A DNA stretch of 64,000 bases from Dawidia cretensis (GCF_018598175.1 NZ_JAHESE010000001.1:777692-841691), one strand, 5' to 3'; shown: positions 34,735 to 44,951, counted from the first letter of the stretch. Notes: a model not told the origin generated them from the sequence alone. Made by a program: numbers and translations.

Positions 34735-36522
34735 ATGTCTACCCGGTCATTCGTTTTTTTATTCTTCCTTTTTACAGGTCTGCAGGTCGTGGCCCAAAAA
34801 TCCGAAGGTTCCCTGCAACTCAAATCCATCGCGGCGCACTATTATGCTGATTATCTCGCGCTCAACCCTTCGGTTGCCACGTCACGTGGCACACCGGGAT
34901 ATGGTGATAAAATGGAGATCAATATCAGTGACGGCTATCTTCGGGATGCCCTGCTTCTAAATCGCCGTTACCTGGATTCCTTGCAGCGAATGGATGTAAA
35001 CACCTTGCCGGAAGCGGATAGGCTTACCATGCAGATACTTCGGTTTTTACTGCAGCGCGACCTTGATGGCCTGCAGCGCAACATTACCACCTCGTGCATG
35101 GCACTCAGGCCGGTGGATCAGTTTGTCTTCAGTTTCCCCACCAGCTTTGCCACCGGGGCATCGGGTACCGGCTCCATACCCTTTCGCTCAGTCCGCCACT
35201 ATGACGATTTCCTGAAGCGTTTACCCATTTTTGCACAATGGATAGATGTTGCCATCAAAAACATGAATGAAGGCATCCGCCAGGGCAACACCTCGCCGCA
35301 GGCCGCGATGAAGAAAGTGCCGGAACAATTAAAACCGCTGTTCGAGACGGAGACCACGCAGCATATTTTTTACAAACCTATTCTCGCCTTGCCTGACAGC
35401 TTCAGCCGCGAAAATAAACAGCGACTGACAAAAGAGTATACCCACGCGATTGACAATATCGTAAAGCCGGCGTACAAAAAGCTCCACGACTACTTTGTCA
35501 AGACCTATATTCCAAAGGCCAGAACTACCTCCGGCCTATTGGACAACGCCGGAGGCAAAGAAGAATACCGGTACTGGCTGCGCTACTGGAATACGCAGGA
35601 CCTCGATCCGGATTCGGTGTTCGCGTACGGGCTTTCCGAGGTTGCCAGAGTTCGCCGGGGCATGGATTCCATCAAGACTGTTACGGGGTTTAAGGGCGAC
35701 TTGCCCGCTTTCTTTGAGTATGTAAAGACCGACAAAAAGTTCTTCCCCTTCACCTCCGAACAAGAGGTACTGGATCGCTTTCGAAGTTTCCAAAACAAGA
35801 TGGCGCCGTCACTGAACAGGATGTTTAGCCTGACACCGAAATCAGCCTTCGAAATACGCGCCACGGAGAAATTCAGGCAGTCGGGCGCCAACGCGCAATA
35901 TGTGCGGCCTGCACGCGATGGTTCACGGCCCGGGGTTTTCTATGAGGTAATATCCGATGCGCTGAAGTATAATGTGGTAGGTATGGAGACCTTGTTTCTG
36001 CACGAGGCTATACCGGGCCATCACTTCCAGGTAGCGCTGCAGCAAGAGATGACTCTACCGGAGTTTCGTGGCTCGGCCTTTTTTGCCGCATTCTCGGAGG
36101 GCTGGGGCCTGTACGCGGAAACACTCGGCCTTGAGCTCGGAATGTACTCCGATCCCTATCAATACCTGGGGCGACTCAACGCGGACATGGAACGTTCCGT
36201 GAGACTGGTGGTAGACGTGGGCATACACCACAAAGGATGGACCCGCGAAAAAGCGATTGAATACATCCTGGCAAACCAGCCAGTGACACCCGAAGTGGCG
36301 GCGCAACGCATAGAACGCTATATGGTCATTCCGGGGCAGGCGCTGAGCTATAAAATCGGTGAGCGAAAGATTCTTTTCTTACGGAAGCTGGCGCAACAAC
36401 GGCTGGGCAAGGCATTTGATATCCGGGAATTTCATGTGCAAATACTGAAAGATGGCGCCATGCCGCTCGATATTCTGGATCAGAAGGTCAGAGCATGGAT
36501 AGATTCTAAGATCAAAAAATAA
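34735..36522 (+). CDS. exported DUF885-family metallopeptidase-like protein
   Basis: 595 residues with a signal peptide (FVFLFFLFTGLQVVAQK). The DUF885 signature is complete: a zinc-binding HEAIPGHHFQ motif with H423-E424 and the downstream FSEGWGLYAETLG stretch holding a likely third ligand. Family members are predicted zinc carboxypeptidase-like enzymes; the substrate is not known. A TATCTTTA box lies at 34701-34708. It follows the winged-helix regulator by 41 bases and precedes an M28 peptidase gene by 41 bases, so an exported peptide-degrading set is likely. Confidence 0.88.
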   Translation: MSTRSFVFLFFLFTGLQVVAQKSEGSLQLKSIAAHYYADYLALNPSVATSRGTPGYGDKMEINISDGYLRDALLLNRRYLDSLQRMDVNTLPEADRLTMQILRFLLQRDLDGLQRNITTSCMALRPVDQFVFSFPTSFATGASGTGSIPFRSVRHYDDFLKRLPIFAQWIDVAIKNMNEGIRQGNTSPQAAMKKVPEQLKPLFETETTQHIFYKPILALPDSFSRENKQRLTKEYTHAIDNIVKPAYKKLHDYFVKTYIPKARTTSGLLDNAGGKEEYRYWLRYWNTQDLDPDSVFAYGLSEVARVRRGMDSIKTVTGFKGDLPAFFEYVKTDKKFFPFTSEQEVLDRFRSFQNKMAPSLNRMFSLTPKSAFEIRATEKFRQSGANAQYVRPARDGSRPGVFYEVISDALKYNVVGMETLFLHEAIPGHHFQVALQQEMTLPEFRGSAFFAAFSEGWGLYAETLGLELGMYSDPYQYLGRLNADMERSVRLVVDVGIHHKGWTREKAIEYILANQPVTPEVAAQRIERYMVIPGQALSYKIGERKILFLRKLAQQRLGKAFDIREFHVQILKDGAMPLDILDQKVRAWIDSKIKK

Positions 36523-36563
36523 TCCGTTTAAAGAACTATCTTGAGTGTTCATTTATTCATTGC

Positions 36564-38201
36564 ATGAAATTACCCTCTACTATACTCGCCATTTTCCTAT
36601 GCTTGTTTTTCTTCCGGGCGTCATCACAAGACATACAGCTTACTAAAAAAGCGCGACATGCCCTGGAGCAGGTCGATAGTAATGCTATAAAGAAGGACAT
36701 CACGTATCTCGCAGACGATAAGCTCAAAGGCCGCCTACCAGGCGAACCTGGTTATCAGATGGCGATCGACTATGTAGTAGATCAATTCAAGAAAATTGGC
36801 CTGTCGCCGGCCGGTGAAAGTGGAGGTTATACGCAGAAACTTATCTTACGTAAGGCCACCATTAACTATCAATCGACCGTTGTCCTACTAAAAGACAAAT
36901 CGGGCAATATGGATAGCCTCCTTCCCGGAAAAGATATTTTTATCGCACCCCACGCCTTGCAACAATCGGTCGCAGTCGAGGCGCCATTAGTATTTGCCGG
37001 ATATGGATTGGATATTCCCGGCAAATATTCGGATTACGACGGCCTGGATGTGAAGGGCAAGATTGTTGTGGTGATAGGAGGAACACCGTCTGTCCTTGCC
37101 TTGCCTTCTACCCTGGATGCGCACTTTGCTAACATCGGTTCCAAAGTAAATATCGCCGTGTCGAAGGGAGCGATCGGCCTGCTGGTGGTTTACTTGCGTG
37201 CCGGGGTGCCGCCCAGCACCGGCACAATAACGGTTGCCATGGATCCGGAAAAGACCGTCGCGTACAGCCGTGGTTCCAATAGTGAACTGCGTGTAGTAGG
37301 TCGCTTGCCGCGAGCGGTATTGCAGCGTTTATTTATGAACTCTGAGAGAAACTTTACGCAAACAATAGCAGACATCGGTCAGGCGAAGGCCTCATCTTTC
37401 GCTTTTACGAATTCTGTTTCCGTTCAATATGCCAGCAGTTTTACGGATATTGAGAGCTACAATCTTGTCGGTAAGATTGACGGTGGCGATGTTCGATTGA
37501 AGTCGGAATATGTCGTGCATACCGCGCACCTGGACCACGTGGGCGTGGGCCGGATTGTCAAGGGAGATTCCATTTACAATGGTGCACACGACAATGCTTC
37601 TGGCGTAGCATCGCTCCTGGAAATAGCCCGGACCTATAAACGCATGGGCAGCAAACCGCGTCGTTCGATATTAATAGTAATGGTCACGGGAGAGGAAATG
37701 GGCCTATTGGGGTCGGCTTATTTTGCCGGTCATCCTACCGTGCCAAAGAGACAAATTGTCGCTGATGTCAATACCGATATGCCTACGCTCATCTTTCCGC
37801 TATTGTCGATAGCTCCACTGGGCGCCGCCCATTCCAGCCTGCAAAAAGATGTGGCATTCGCGGCCCATGAGCTTGGTATTGAAGTACAGGAAGACCCCAT
37901 GCCGGAGGAAGTCCGCTTTATCCGCAGTGATCAATACAGCTTTGTATTGCAGGGCATTCCAGCCCTGCATGTTAAATATGGCACGAAGGGCAGTAGTCCC
38001 GGGCTGGATATCGTAGCGCTCACAAAAAAGTGGCGTGACGAGAATTACCATAAACCTTCTGATGAGGTAGGCAGCCGCTTCGATTATCCGGCGGCCAGGA
38101 AATACGTACAGCTTAATTTCCTGATTAGCTACTCTGTGGCACAGACTACTGCCCGACCCACCTGGAATGCGGGTGACTATTTTGAAGTGTTGGGGAAATA
38201 A
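36564..38201 (+). CDS. exported M28-family zinc aminopeptidase with PA domain
   Basis: 545 residues with a signal peptide (LAIFLCLFFFRASSQ). A PA-type insert (about 140-230; APLVFAGYGLDIPGKYSDYDGLDVKGKIVVV) precedes the M28 catalytic core. Zinc-site motifs: HTAHLDHVG, NGAHDNASGVASLLEIA, TGEEMGLLGS and NTDMP. An RSDQYSFVLQGIPAL block near the C-terminus carries the usual last part of the site. It should release amino acids from peptides outside the cytoplasm. It lies directly after the DUF885 gene on the same strand. Confidence 0.92.
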   Translation: MKLPSTILAIFLCLFFFRASSQDIQLTKKARHALEQVDSNAIKKDITYLADDKLKGRLPGEPGYQMAIDYVVDQFKKIGLSPAGESGGYTQKLILRKATINYQSTVVLLKDKSGNMDSLLPGKDIFIAPHALQQSVAVEAPLVFAGYGLDIPGKYSDYDGLDVKGKIVVVIGGTPSVLALPSTLDAHFANIGSKVNIAVSKGAIGLLVVYLRAGVPPSTGTITVAMDPEKTVAYSRGSNSELRVVGRLPRAVLQRLFMNSERNFTQTIADIGQAKASSFAFTNSVSVQYASSFTDIESYNLVGKIDGGDVRLKSEYVVHTAHLDHVGVGRIVKGDSIYNGAHDNASGVASLLEIARTYKRMGSKPRRSILIVMVTGEEMGLLGSAYFAGHPTVPKRQIVADVNTDMPTLIFPLLSIAPLGAAHSSLQKDVAFAAHELGIEVQEDPMPEEVRFIRSDQYSFVLQGIPALHVKYGTKGSSPGLDIVALTKKWRDENYHKPSDEVGSRFDYPAARKYVQLNFLISYSVAQTTARPTWNAGDYFEVLGK

Positions 38202-38223
38202 TTTATTTACAATCAAAAGAACG

Positions 38224-39476
38224 ATGCTCCGTAAAACAAGCCCCCTATCCTGGTTCCATGTCATGACTATCAGCGCATGTATGATGACACTAGTCGTATT
38301 TACATCGTGTAGCGACGACGACAGTCCCGGCGAGCCGCAAGATGACACCTTACTCACCATTGAGGTACCCGCCGACGCCCTGAAACGCGACGGTTCCCGA
38401 GGGTTTATATTCCTTTCCGATGAAAACGGCAAGACAATCGTTACTCACGAGTATACTGCCGGAGAATCGATCACCCTGGAAGCGTCTGAATTTATCGGCG
38501 ACGAATTCTATGTGACCGAAGTGTACATTGACGCAGACGACCAGGACCTGAGAACTTTCAGCAAAGTAAAGCGTGGCAAATGGGTACTGACCCCGGCCGA
38601 CGATGGTGAAGATGAGGCCGCCGGCGACGCAAGCGTAAGCTTTACCGATGCCCTGCCGGGTGTTTCCTATCAGGTCACCTCGAACGGCGACTATAGCGTT
38701 GTTAGCGACAACGCTGCGTTAACCGCCTCCCTACGTTTACGTAAAAACCCCAGCAAGCTTTTCATAACACGCGCAGAAGATGACGTATATCCGACACATT
38801 ATGCGCTTATTCCGGGGATCAGCGCAGGCGCTGGTAATACAGCCATAAGCCTGGGACTGGTGTCCAATGCGTTGACCGTCGTATCCAAAGACATCAGTAG
38901 CGAGTATACGGACGGCGAGTTGACTGTTGTCGGCCTCGTGGCCGAAAACCAATACGACGACCGGTACATTGTGTGTCAGTCTGACGTGATTGATGGCAAG
39001 ATCGAATACCGCTACCCCGGTACAGCATTTCGGGCCTATTTTCCACGACATATTTCTCTACAGACGAAGGTCACATCTACGACAATGCGAACAAAGGTCT
39101 TCCGGATGTTACACCCTTGGCTGCGGACGTTGATGTTGTACTGACCGACAAAAAAGTGACGGGCTCCGTGACTGGCAACACGGTAGATGTCGTCGTCGTT
39201 TCTTACCAGACAGCAGACCGCCAGTGGAATCTCTACGGCCCGAAAGGACAGCTGACTATGGCACTCCCGGAGACTCCATCCGTGATCAACGCGCTTCTCA
39301 CAGGCAATTTTTCCAACCCCAGGATTTCGATTTCGGCATTAGACCTCGGTACAATTGATGGTTACGATGGTTTGCAAGAGTACATCAAAAAATCAACCAC
39401 CGGTTTATTCGAGATATACGAATTCTATTATCCCTACAAGCGCATGTACGTGCCGTTAGCGACGGGAGCAGACTGA
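38224..39476 (+). pseudogene. lipoprotein gene broken by a -1 frameshift near 39040
   Basis: A lipoprotein signal (MLRKTSPLSWF...VVFTSC, then SDDD) starts at ATG 38224. The reading frame is protein-like up to about 39037 (KIEYRYPGTAFRAYF). It then turns into unlikely sequence and stops at 39144. The other frame takes over at the same place with FSTDEGHIYDNANKGLPDV and runs to 39476. Joined, the product is about 417 residues. The shift lies at a TTTT run (39039-39042) without a canonical slippery heptamer, so a mutation or a sequencing error is more likely than programmed shifting. The family is unknown; an acidic lipoprotein probably surface-exposed. Confidence 0.7.
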
Positions 39477-39589
39477 CGGAAACCTCACGAGCATGCACAA
39501 ACTTCAGGATAAAAATGTTAGTCAAGGGATGAGTGCCTCCTTTTTGTGGGCCCACAGAGCCGTTTTCTTGAATTTAACTGAATTACTTA

Positions 39590-39615
39590 CCCTTTAATTC
39601 TTTTGCATTAAAGGG
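39590..39615. promoter_or_regulatory. operator-like dyad upstream of a small lipoprotein gene
   Basis: CCCTTTAAT and ATTAAAGGG form a perfect 9-bp inverted repeat with an 8-base spacer. It ends 4 bases before the TATCTTTG -7 box and covers the -33 region, the place for a repressor site. Confidence 0.45.
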
Positions 39616-39619
39616 CCTG

Positions 39620-39627
39620 TATCTTTG
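39620..39627 (+). promoter_or_regulatory. Bacteroidota -7 promoter box
   Basis: TATCTTTG matches TAnnTTTG exactly, 21 bases before the ATG of the small lipoprotein gene. The -33 element is weak. Confidence 0.5.
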
Positions 39628-39648
39628 CTTTGGAATTACGGTTGAATC

Positions 39649-39849
39649 ATGAGAAAAGTGTCTCTCTTTGCTGTTTTGATTGTGCTTGTCCTCTCATCGT
39701 GCGGTACTAGTAAAGTTCCGCCAGGCCAGGCGAAAAAAGTAACGAATCCACCTCCCGGGCAGATGAAAAAGGCTACCGGTAGCAAGTCTGCTGCACCGTA
39801 TGCGCCAGGTCAACAGAAGAACAAATCGAAGGGGAAGAAGAAGGGGTAA
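39649..39849 (+). CDS. small basic PPGQ-repeat lipoprotein
   Basis: 66 residues with a lipoprotein signal (FAVLIVLVLSSCGTSK). The mature peptide is short and very basic, with repeated PPGQxKK / APGQQKNKSKGKKKG motifs. Comparable PGQ-rich lipoproteins occur across Bacteroidota, sometimes labelled 'quinol oxidase subunit 4', a name I do not trust. No enzyme motif exists. It has its own -7 box and an upstream dyad, so it appears individually regulated. Confidence 0.75.
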   Translation: MRKVSLFAVLIVLVLSSCGTSKVPPGQAKKVTNPPPGQMKKATGSKSAAPYAPGQQKNKSKGKKKG

Positions 39850-39862
39850 GGGCTACGGTTGA

Positions 39863-40120
39863 CCCTCGGTAAAATGTGCTATAGTATATAGCAACATCAG
39901 TTCCTTCTGTAGATTGGTGTTTCATCAAGGCTGTTTATTTCTGACGCTCACAGCGAACGGCGGTAACTATCTCGTTCAGTTGACGCCAGCGGATGGAACA
40001 TTTATTGGCGGGATGATCGTGAAGTCAACGGGCGGAACATATCCCCCGATATTTGATGGTAGCCGCATGTATTTGCTGGACCAGACGTCGCAGTTGCTGA
40101 TGTACGAGAAGGGATGTTAA
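39863..40120 (+). pseudogene. possible C-terminal remnant of a beta-propeller gene
   Basis: The frame is open from 39863 to the stop at 40120 without an ATG; the only start is TTG 39914. The strand-rich sequence (LVQLTPADGTFIGGMIVK, FDGSRMYLLDQTSQLLMYEKG) looks like the last blades of a PQQ/propeller-like protein. No matching upstream part is present, so I read it as a fragment. It could also be a small real gene. Confidence 0.3.
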
Positions 40121-40253
40121 GTTCGATGCAGCGCTGATAATCTATTTGGACTCTTTATCCTGCCCAGTTCTTATTGTGAACTGCTAAAAAGGCACAGGCG
40201 ATTCCTCCCATGCGCTATTTTTTGTATATTTCAGGTTCGTACGCCAACCTACT

Positions 40254-43200
40254 ATGTCACCTGTTCTACCGTTGCTGCGATGCATCCTCTGCGCGGCCCT
40301 TGTCTCGTGTTCCCTGGCCACATTTCCACAGTGCTGGGTAAACCCCAAAAAACTGGTGCCGACCAAGGCATTCAATACATCCGAGCGATTTGGTCAATCC
40401 GTTGATTACGAAGATAATATTGCCGTGGTGGGCGCGCCCGGGAGTGATACACTCCGATCATCATCGGGTGTGGTATATGTTTTTGAATTTAAAAATGGCA
40501 ACTGGGAAAAGATCGCATCGCTCACCGCCTCGGATCACCGGGAGTATCAAAATTTCGGCAACCAGGTTCTGATTCAGGACGACAGGATTTTCGTGGCAGA
40601 TCCTGGTAGAAACAACGGGGGTGGAAACATTGGAGCGGTGTATATTTATGAAAAACCACCCACGGGCTGGCACGACATGGTGGAAACTTCCACGCTTACT
40701 CCCGTGCATCCCTATACCTACCGCTTTGCCGCTTCGATGGATATATTCGGGAATAAGCTTTTGGTCGGAGCTCCCGCCACCGTCAATGAAAATAATGTTA
40801 ATGCCGGGGCAGCATTCCTTTTTGAGTTGCAGGGAAACAGCTGGACGCAAATCGCCACGTTCAAAACACCACACACACGGGCTTCGACATTCGGGAGTAA
40901 TGTAGCCATTGCCGAAAATATGGCCGTGGTAGTAGCTGATGAAGAGGTACGCTCCGCGAACTATACAGCGATTGGAGCGACCTATGTTTTTGAAAAAAGC
41001 GCCGGCACTGCCTGGGTGGATACATATCCCGTGGCACGGCTGACGGAAAGTTCTGGGCAAGAGTCGATCGCCTATCTCGGCCATGGACTGTGCATTGATG
41101 AATCGCGGAGCACCATTTTTGTGTCTCAAATAATCTGGGGGCCAACCAGTGGAAGCCGAGGTATAGAAGTTTATCAAAAACCTGCTACCGGTTGGGCAGA
41201 CATGACAGCGTCACAGGTGTACCTTGGATCAGGAACGTCGCAGGCGTTTTACCAGACGCTGCGGTTCGATGAGCCTTATCTGTATTCTGGCGGCGGCCCG
41301 CAGGTAGAAATATTTACACCCGACACAAATGATGAATGGACCCTGGCCGCTCCTGTAGGGACACTATCGAATACAGATTTTCACCTGCAAAAACAATTTG
41401 GTTGGAATCTTTGCGCCGCCAACGGCCACGTGCTCGTGTCCGCGCCCTCTCAGGTAACGCAGGACCGCGACACACCGATCGTTCCGGCCGAACCAGCAGT
41501 CTATGAATTTGTTCGGCCGGCAGCCGGCTGGCCAGCGGGCGTTAATTTCGATACGCATTCCTTTCTCTATATGCCAACAACGGCCACCGATTACTTCTTT
41601 GGATACGACATAGACATCGATGGAGATATTGCTATTGTAGCATCTCCCTACGACAATGTCAACCGAACAGGTGCGGGCGCGGTATACGTGTATCGGCTGG
41701 AGAATTACCAATGGAAAAAGATTGCCATACTGACACAGTCGGATGGCGAACCTTATGATGGTTTTGGGCGAAGCATATCGATCAGTGGTGATTACATTGC
41801 CATAGGGTCTTCCGGAAAGAGCTATCGCGATGAAACCGGTAAGATCGTCGATTTTGATCTGGGTGCCGTCTATATATTCAAAAGGCCTACCTCCGGCTGG
41901 GCAAACATGCACGAGTCCTATAAGATTATACACAGCGAAGGAAAAATCGACTATTGGGAGGTCGGCAATGACAGCGAAGATGATTACTTCGGCCTGGAAG
42001 TTGAGCTCGCCTATCCCTACCTGGCGGTTGGTCGTTATGAGGAAAACTCCCGTCCCAACACAGGATCGGTTTTTATATTCAACCTCACCGACGATAATGC
42101 CGTGCTCGAAGCAACGCTCAACCCTTCATTTCGCGATAATGTCAATAATTTCGGTACATCGATTTGTATCCGCGACAGCGTGATCGCGATATCCGGTGGT
42201 TCTACCCGCGGCTGGATGTTTGATAGAAACTATGTTTTCATGTATACAAAAGCCGGCGCCCGGTGGAAGGATGCGACGGAAACAGGCATACTGATGCCTT
42301 CCGACAATGGCAGCACCGGTTACCTGCCCGGTATTTCTTTTGGCGAAAGCCTCGATATGACAGACGATGGATCTGAAATCATTGTCGGCGCGCCCGGCTG
42401 GTTCGACGGCACGATTTTCAATACGGTAGAGTATTTCAAGGGAGCAGCCTACATTTTCGAAAAACCGCAGAACGGATGGACCGGCCTGATCTACGAAAAG
42501 GCAAAGCTTACCGTACCGAACCAGGTCGCTTACGCGTGCATGGGCGTGTCTGTTCATATCGAAGACCGCTACGCCATCGTCGGCGCCCCGCAGAACTATT
42601 GGACTACCAACGGATCGGCGAACCCGGGACCGGGCAAGGTATATTTCTATCAGAAACCGGCGGATGGCTGGAAGTATAAATTGCCGGATGCTACGATCCA
42701 GGGTGATGAATCCGGATCGGCCCTGTCCGACTATTTCGGATCATCGGTAGAGAGTGTGTCGGGATATGTCATGATCGGGGCCATTGCCGATGATAATCAG
42801 AACAGCGTTGATGCAGGGTCGGTGTATGTATATACTGAGTATCCCTTCCTCAACCCGCTGCACGGTGTGGTGTGTGAAAACGAAGTCGCTATACAGCTTA
42901 CCGCTACGCCCCCGGGAGGTGTGTGGGAGGGTCCTGGTTTCGCCAATTCATCCGACGGTATTTTTGATCCTTCTTTGGCTGGAATGGGGCCGCATACGAT
43001 ACGCTATACAGTAGACGGATGCAGCGCAGCGAATACGTTGCTGATTAACGTGGCGGAAGTTGCCGACCCGATGGCCCTTATCGGACGCGACAGCCTGTAC
43101 TTTTGCGGCAATCCAACGGTGCGACTCGAGACACCACAACGCGATAAATTTGGCTACGCCTGGTCTTACAGCGAAGATGGTGGTCCCTCTACCGATCTGG

Positions 43201-44285
43201 CCAAAAATACCGCCGCTATAGATGCTGACGAGCCAGGATACTATACAGTAGACGTAACCGGCAGCTGCGCGGCGGCCTCCGGTACCGTTTGGGTAGGCGA
43301 CCTCTACCCTCAAGGCGGAAACGATTTTTCGGTATGTGTCGGCGATGATCCTTACCAGCTCACGGGCAATTACCCGTTGGGAACCTGGTCTGGACCTGGC
43401 GTATCACCTTCCGGGTTGTTCGATCCGAAAAAGGCAAGTCCAGGTGTGCACACGTTTTACTATGCCGTCACTCCATTGCCAGGCTGTGAATACAAAGACC
43501 TCGTAGAAGCGAGTGTCTCCTCCTTGCCGACCATCGCCATTGAACCAGACAATGTCGGCTCATTTTGCTACAAAGGAACAACGCTATTAACGGTGCCCGC
43601 CGTGCCGCATGCACAATATACCTGGTTCTTTGGCACCGGCCCCGACGATCTGGTGGCCGCAGAGAGTAAGAGCCCGCAACTTCTTGCGGACGCCTTCGGT
43701 TTTTACAGCGTAGCGGTATCAGAAGGTGCGTGCTCTACGACGGCTACTTATCAGCTTGCCGCTCCTCCCTTCCGGCCTCAGGTTGCTCCGGCATTCGACT
43801 CTATTTCATTTTGTGCCGACCGGCCCCTTCATCTCACGGCAGAGGCGATTCCCGGCGCGCGCTATAGTTGGTTCAGCTATGTAAATAGTTCGCCCGAGAT
43901 CATTCGGGAAAGCATAGGATCATTTTCGGAGGCAATTCAAGAATCGGGGACATTCAAGCTGCAAATCGAGAGTCATGGTTGCTCATTCGAAAGCACGGAG
44001 CTGGTAGCCTGGAAGATTCCCGGTGACAGTATATTTGTGCCAAACGTTTTCAGCCCCAACGGTGATCAATGGAACGATAGCTTTGAAATCTATGCCGAAG
44101 GTGTAGACCAGTATTACCTCCGTGTGCTCAATCGTTATGGGGAAGAAATCTGGTCGGGAAACAATGGAAGCCCCCCCTGGAATGCCGCCGACACAAGCTC
44201 CGGCGTATATTTCTGGGTCCTCTCTTACAAATCGCCGTGCAGTTCGGGTAAACAATACAAGGGCTGGGTGCAAGTGCTCAAATAA
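40254..44285 (+). CDS. giant FG-GAP-repeat surface protein with type IX (gliding) C-terminal domain
   Basis: 1343 residues. After an N-terminal hydrophobic signal (LLRCILCAALVSCSLATF), residues ~45-860 hold about ten FG-GAP/integrin-alpha-like beta-propeller repeats (e.g. FGQSVDYEDNIAVVGAPGSD, FGRSISISGDYIAIGSSGKS). Then come about four Cys-containing Ig-like domains (860-1255; VCENEVAIQLTATPPGGVW, VCVGDDPYQLTGNYPLGTW). A gliding-motility-associated C-terminal domain ends it (about 1260-1343; VFSPNGDQWNDSFEI, LRVLNRYGEEIW, GVYFWVLSY). That domain directs type IX secretion and surface attachment. An adhesin or sensor role is inferred. It precedes a convergent lipoprotein gene. Confidence 0.9.
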   Translation: MSPVLPLLRCILCAALVSCSLATFPQCWVNPKKLVPTKAFNTSERFGQSVDYEDNIAVVGAPGSDTLRSSSGVVYVFEFKNGNWEKIASLTASDHREYQNFGNQVLIQDDRIFVADPGRNNGGGNIGAVYIYEKPPTGWHDMVETSTLTPVHPYTYRFAASMDIFGNKLLVGAPATVNENNVNAGAAFLFELQGNSWTQIATFKTPHTRASTFGSNVAIAENMAVVVADEEVRSANYTAIGATYVFEKSAGTAWVDTYPVARLTESSGQESIAYLGHGLCIDESRSTIFVSQIIWGPTSGSRGIEVYQKPATGWADMTASQVYLGSGTSQAFYQTLRFDEPYLYSGGGPQVEIFTPDTNDEWTLAAPVGTLSNTDFHLQKQFGWNLCAANGHVLVSAPSQVTQDRDTPIVPAEPAVYEFVRPAAGWPAGVNFDTHSFLYMPTTATDYFFGYDIDIDGDIAIVASPYDNVNRTGAGAVYVYRLENYQWKKIAILTQSDGEPYDGFGRSISISGDYIAIGSSGKSYRDETGKIVDFDLGAVYIFKRPTSGWANMHESYKIIHSEGKIDYWEVGNDSEDDYFGLEVELAYPYLAVGRYEENSRPNTGSVFIFNLTDDNAVLEATLNPSFRDNVNNFGTSICIRDSVIAISGGSTRGWMFDRNYVFMYTKAGARWKDATETGILMPSDNGSTGYLPGISFGESLDMTDDGSEIIVGAPGWFDGTIFNTVEYFKGAAYIFEKPQNGWTGLIYEKAKLTVPNQVAYACMGVSVHIEDRYAIVGAPQNYWTTNGSANPGPGKVYFYQKPADGWKYKLPDATIQGDESGSALSDYFGSSVESVSGYVMIGAIADDNQNSVDAGSVYVYTEYPFLNPLHGVVCENEVAIQLTATPPGGVWEGPGFANSSDGIFDPSLAGMGPHTIRYTVDGCSAANTLLINVAEVADPMALIGRDSLYFCGNPTVRLETPQRDKFGYAWSYSEDGGPSTDLAKNTAAIDADEPGYYTVDVTGSCAAASGTVWVGDLYPQGGNDFSVCVGDDPYQLTGNYPLGTWSGPGVSPSGLFDPKKASPGVHTFYYAVTPLPGCEYKDLVEASVSSLPTIAIEPDNVGSFCYKGTTLLTVPAVPHAQYTWFFGTGPDDLVAAESKSPQLLADAFGFYSVAVSEGACSTTATYQLAAPPFRPQVAPAFDSISFCADRPLHLTAEAIPGARYSWFSYVNSSPEIIRESIGSFSEAIQESGTFKLQIESHGCSFESTELVAWKIPGDSIFVPNVFSPNGDQWNDSFEIYAEGVDQYYLRVLNRYGEEIWSGNNGSPPWNAADTSSGVYFWVLSYKSPCSSGKQYKGWVQVLK

Positions 44286-44306
44286 TCGCAAGCACGATCC
44301 AAAATG

Positions 44307-44795
44307 TTACTTAACTTTCAGATCCACTTCGGCTGTCAGTTCGTTTTCAGGTTTTATCTTGTCCCATACCCGTATTTTTACATGATACGTTTCACCGGAA
44401 ACCATGGGTTGGGCAACGGTAACGATGCTGCGTAGAGACGAAGCATCGGCAGGGGAATAGCCTTCTTTTCCTTCGGAAAACAAATCTGCTTCGCTGATCA
44501 CGGCGACGCCAGCTTTATCCGTCACAGTCATTGCCATCCCCGGAAAAGCCTTTCCATTCTTCAATTCGTAGTTGGAAAGGCCTTCTACAAGGATTGTAAC
44601 CTGCGAATTCAGCACTACCTGATTGTTGTCCATGTCAGCGTTGTCGGGGCCGACCAGTATTACACGTTCGGCTCTGAATCCGTTATAGGAATATGATAAT
44701 CCAGTAGTGAGGTCTGTGTTTGTGCCTACGCTAAAATTACAAGCACTGCATAGCGATGCGACACCCATAAGTAGTGAGTAAAAGTTTTTTCTCAT
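44307..44795 (-). CDS. hypothetical lipoprotein
   Basis: 162 residues with a lipoprotein signal (LLMGVASLCSAC). The mature part is strand-rich (ERVILVGPDNADMDNNQVVLN, GETYHVKIRVWDK, ELTAEVDLKVK), like a single beta-sandwich domain. I do not recognise a family. It is convergent with the FG-GAP protein gene (21 bases apart) and borders the left end of the BREX operon. The 156-base gap to the operon (44796-44951) holds no convincing gene. Confidence 0.65.
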   Translation of the reverse strand: MRKNFYSLLMGVASLCSACNFSVGTNTDLTTGLSYSYNGFRAERVILVGPDNADMDNNQVVLNSQVTILVEGLSNYELKNGKAFPGMAMTVTDKAGVAVISEADLFSEGKEGYSPADASSLRSIVTVAQPMVSGETYHVKIRVWDKIKPENELTAEVDLKVK

Positions 44796-44951
44796 CAGGG
44801 TTTACGTTTTGAAGAAGTATACGATAAAGTCAAAAATCAGCGTCAAAAAAAGGGAAAGTGCATCCACGACGCAATACCCTATTCGGGTAGTAAACGGCAA
44901 AATTGCAAGCCATGAGACGGCTAACGCTTTGAATTGCCAGGATTCTCTAAA

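Noticed and set aside
39030-39050. Programmed -1 frameshift in the lipoprotein gene
   Set aside because: The codons at the switch (TAT TTT CCA) do not form a canonical X-XXY-YYZ heptamer and no downstream pseudoknot was evident by eye.
40254-42850. FG-GAP repeat DNA as a CRISPR or tandem repeat array
   Set aside because: The periodicity is at protein level only; the DNA repeats are not exact and have no spacer pattern.
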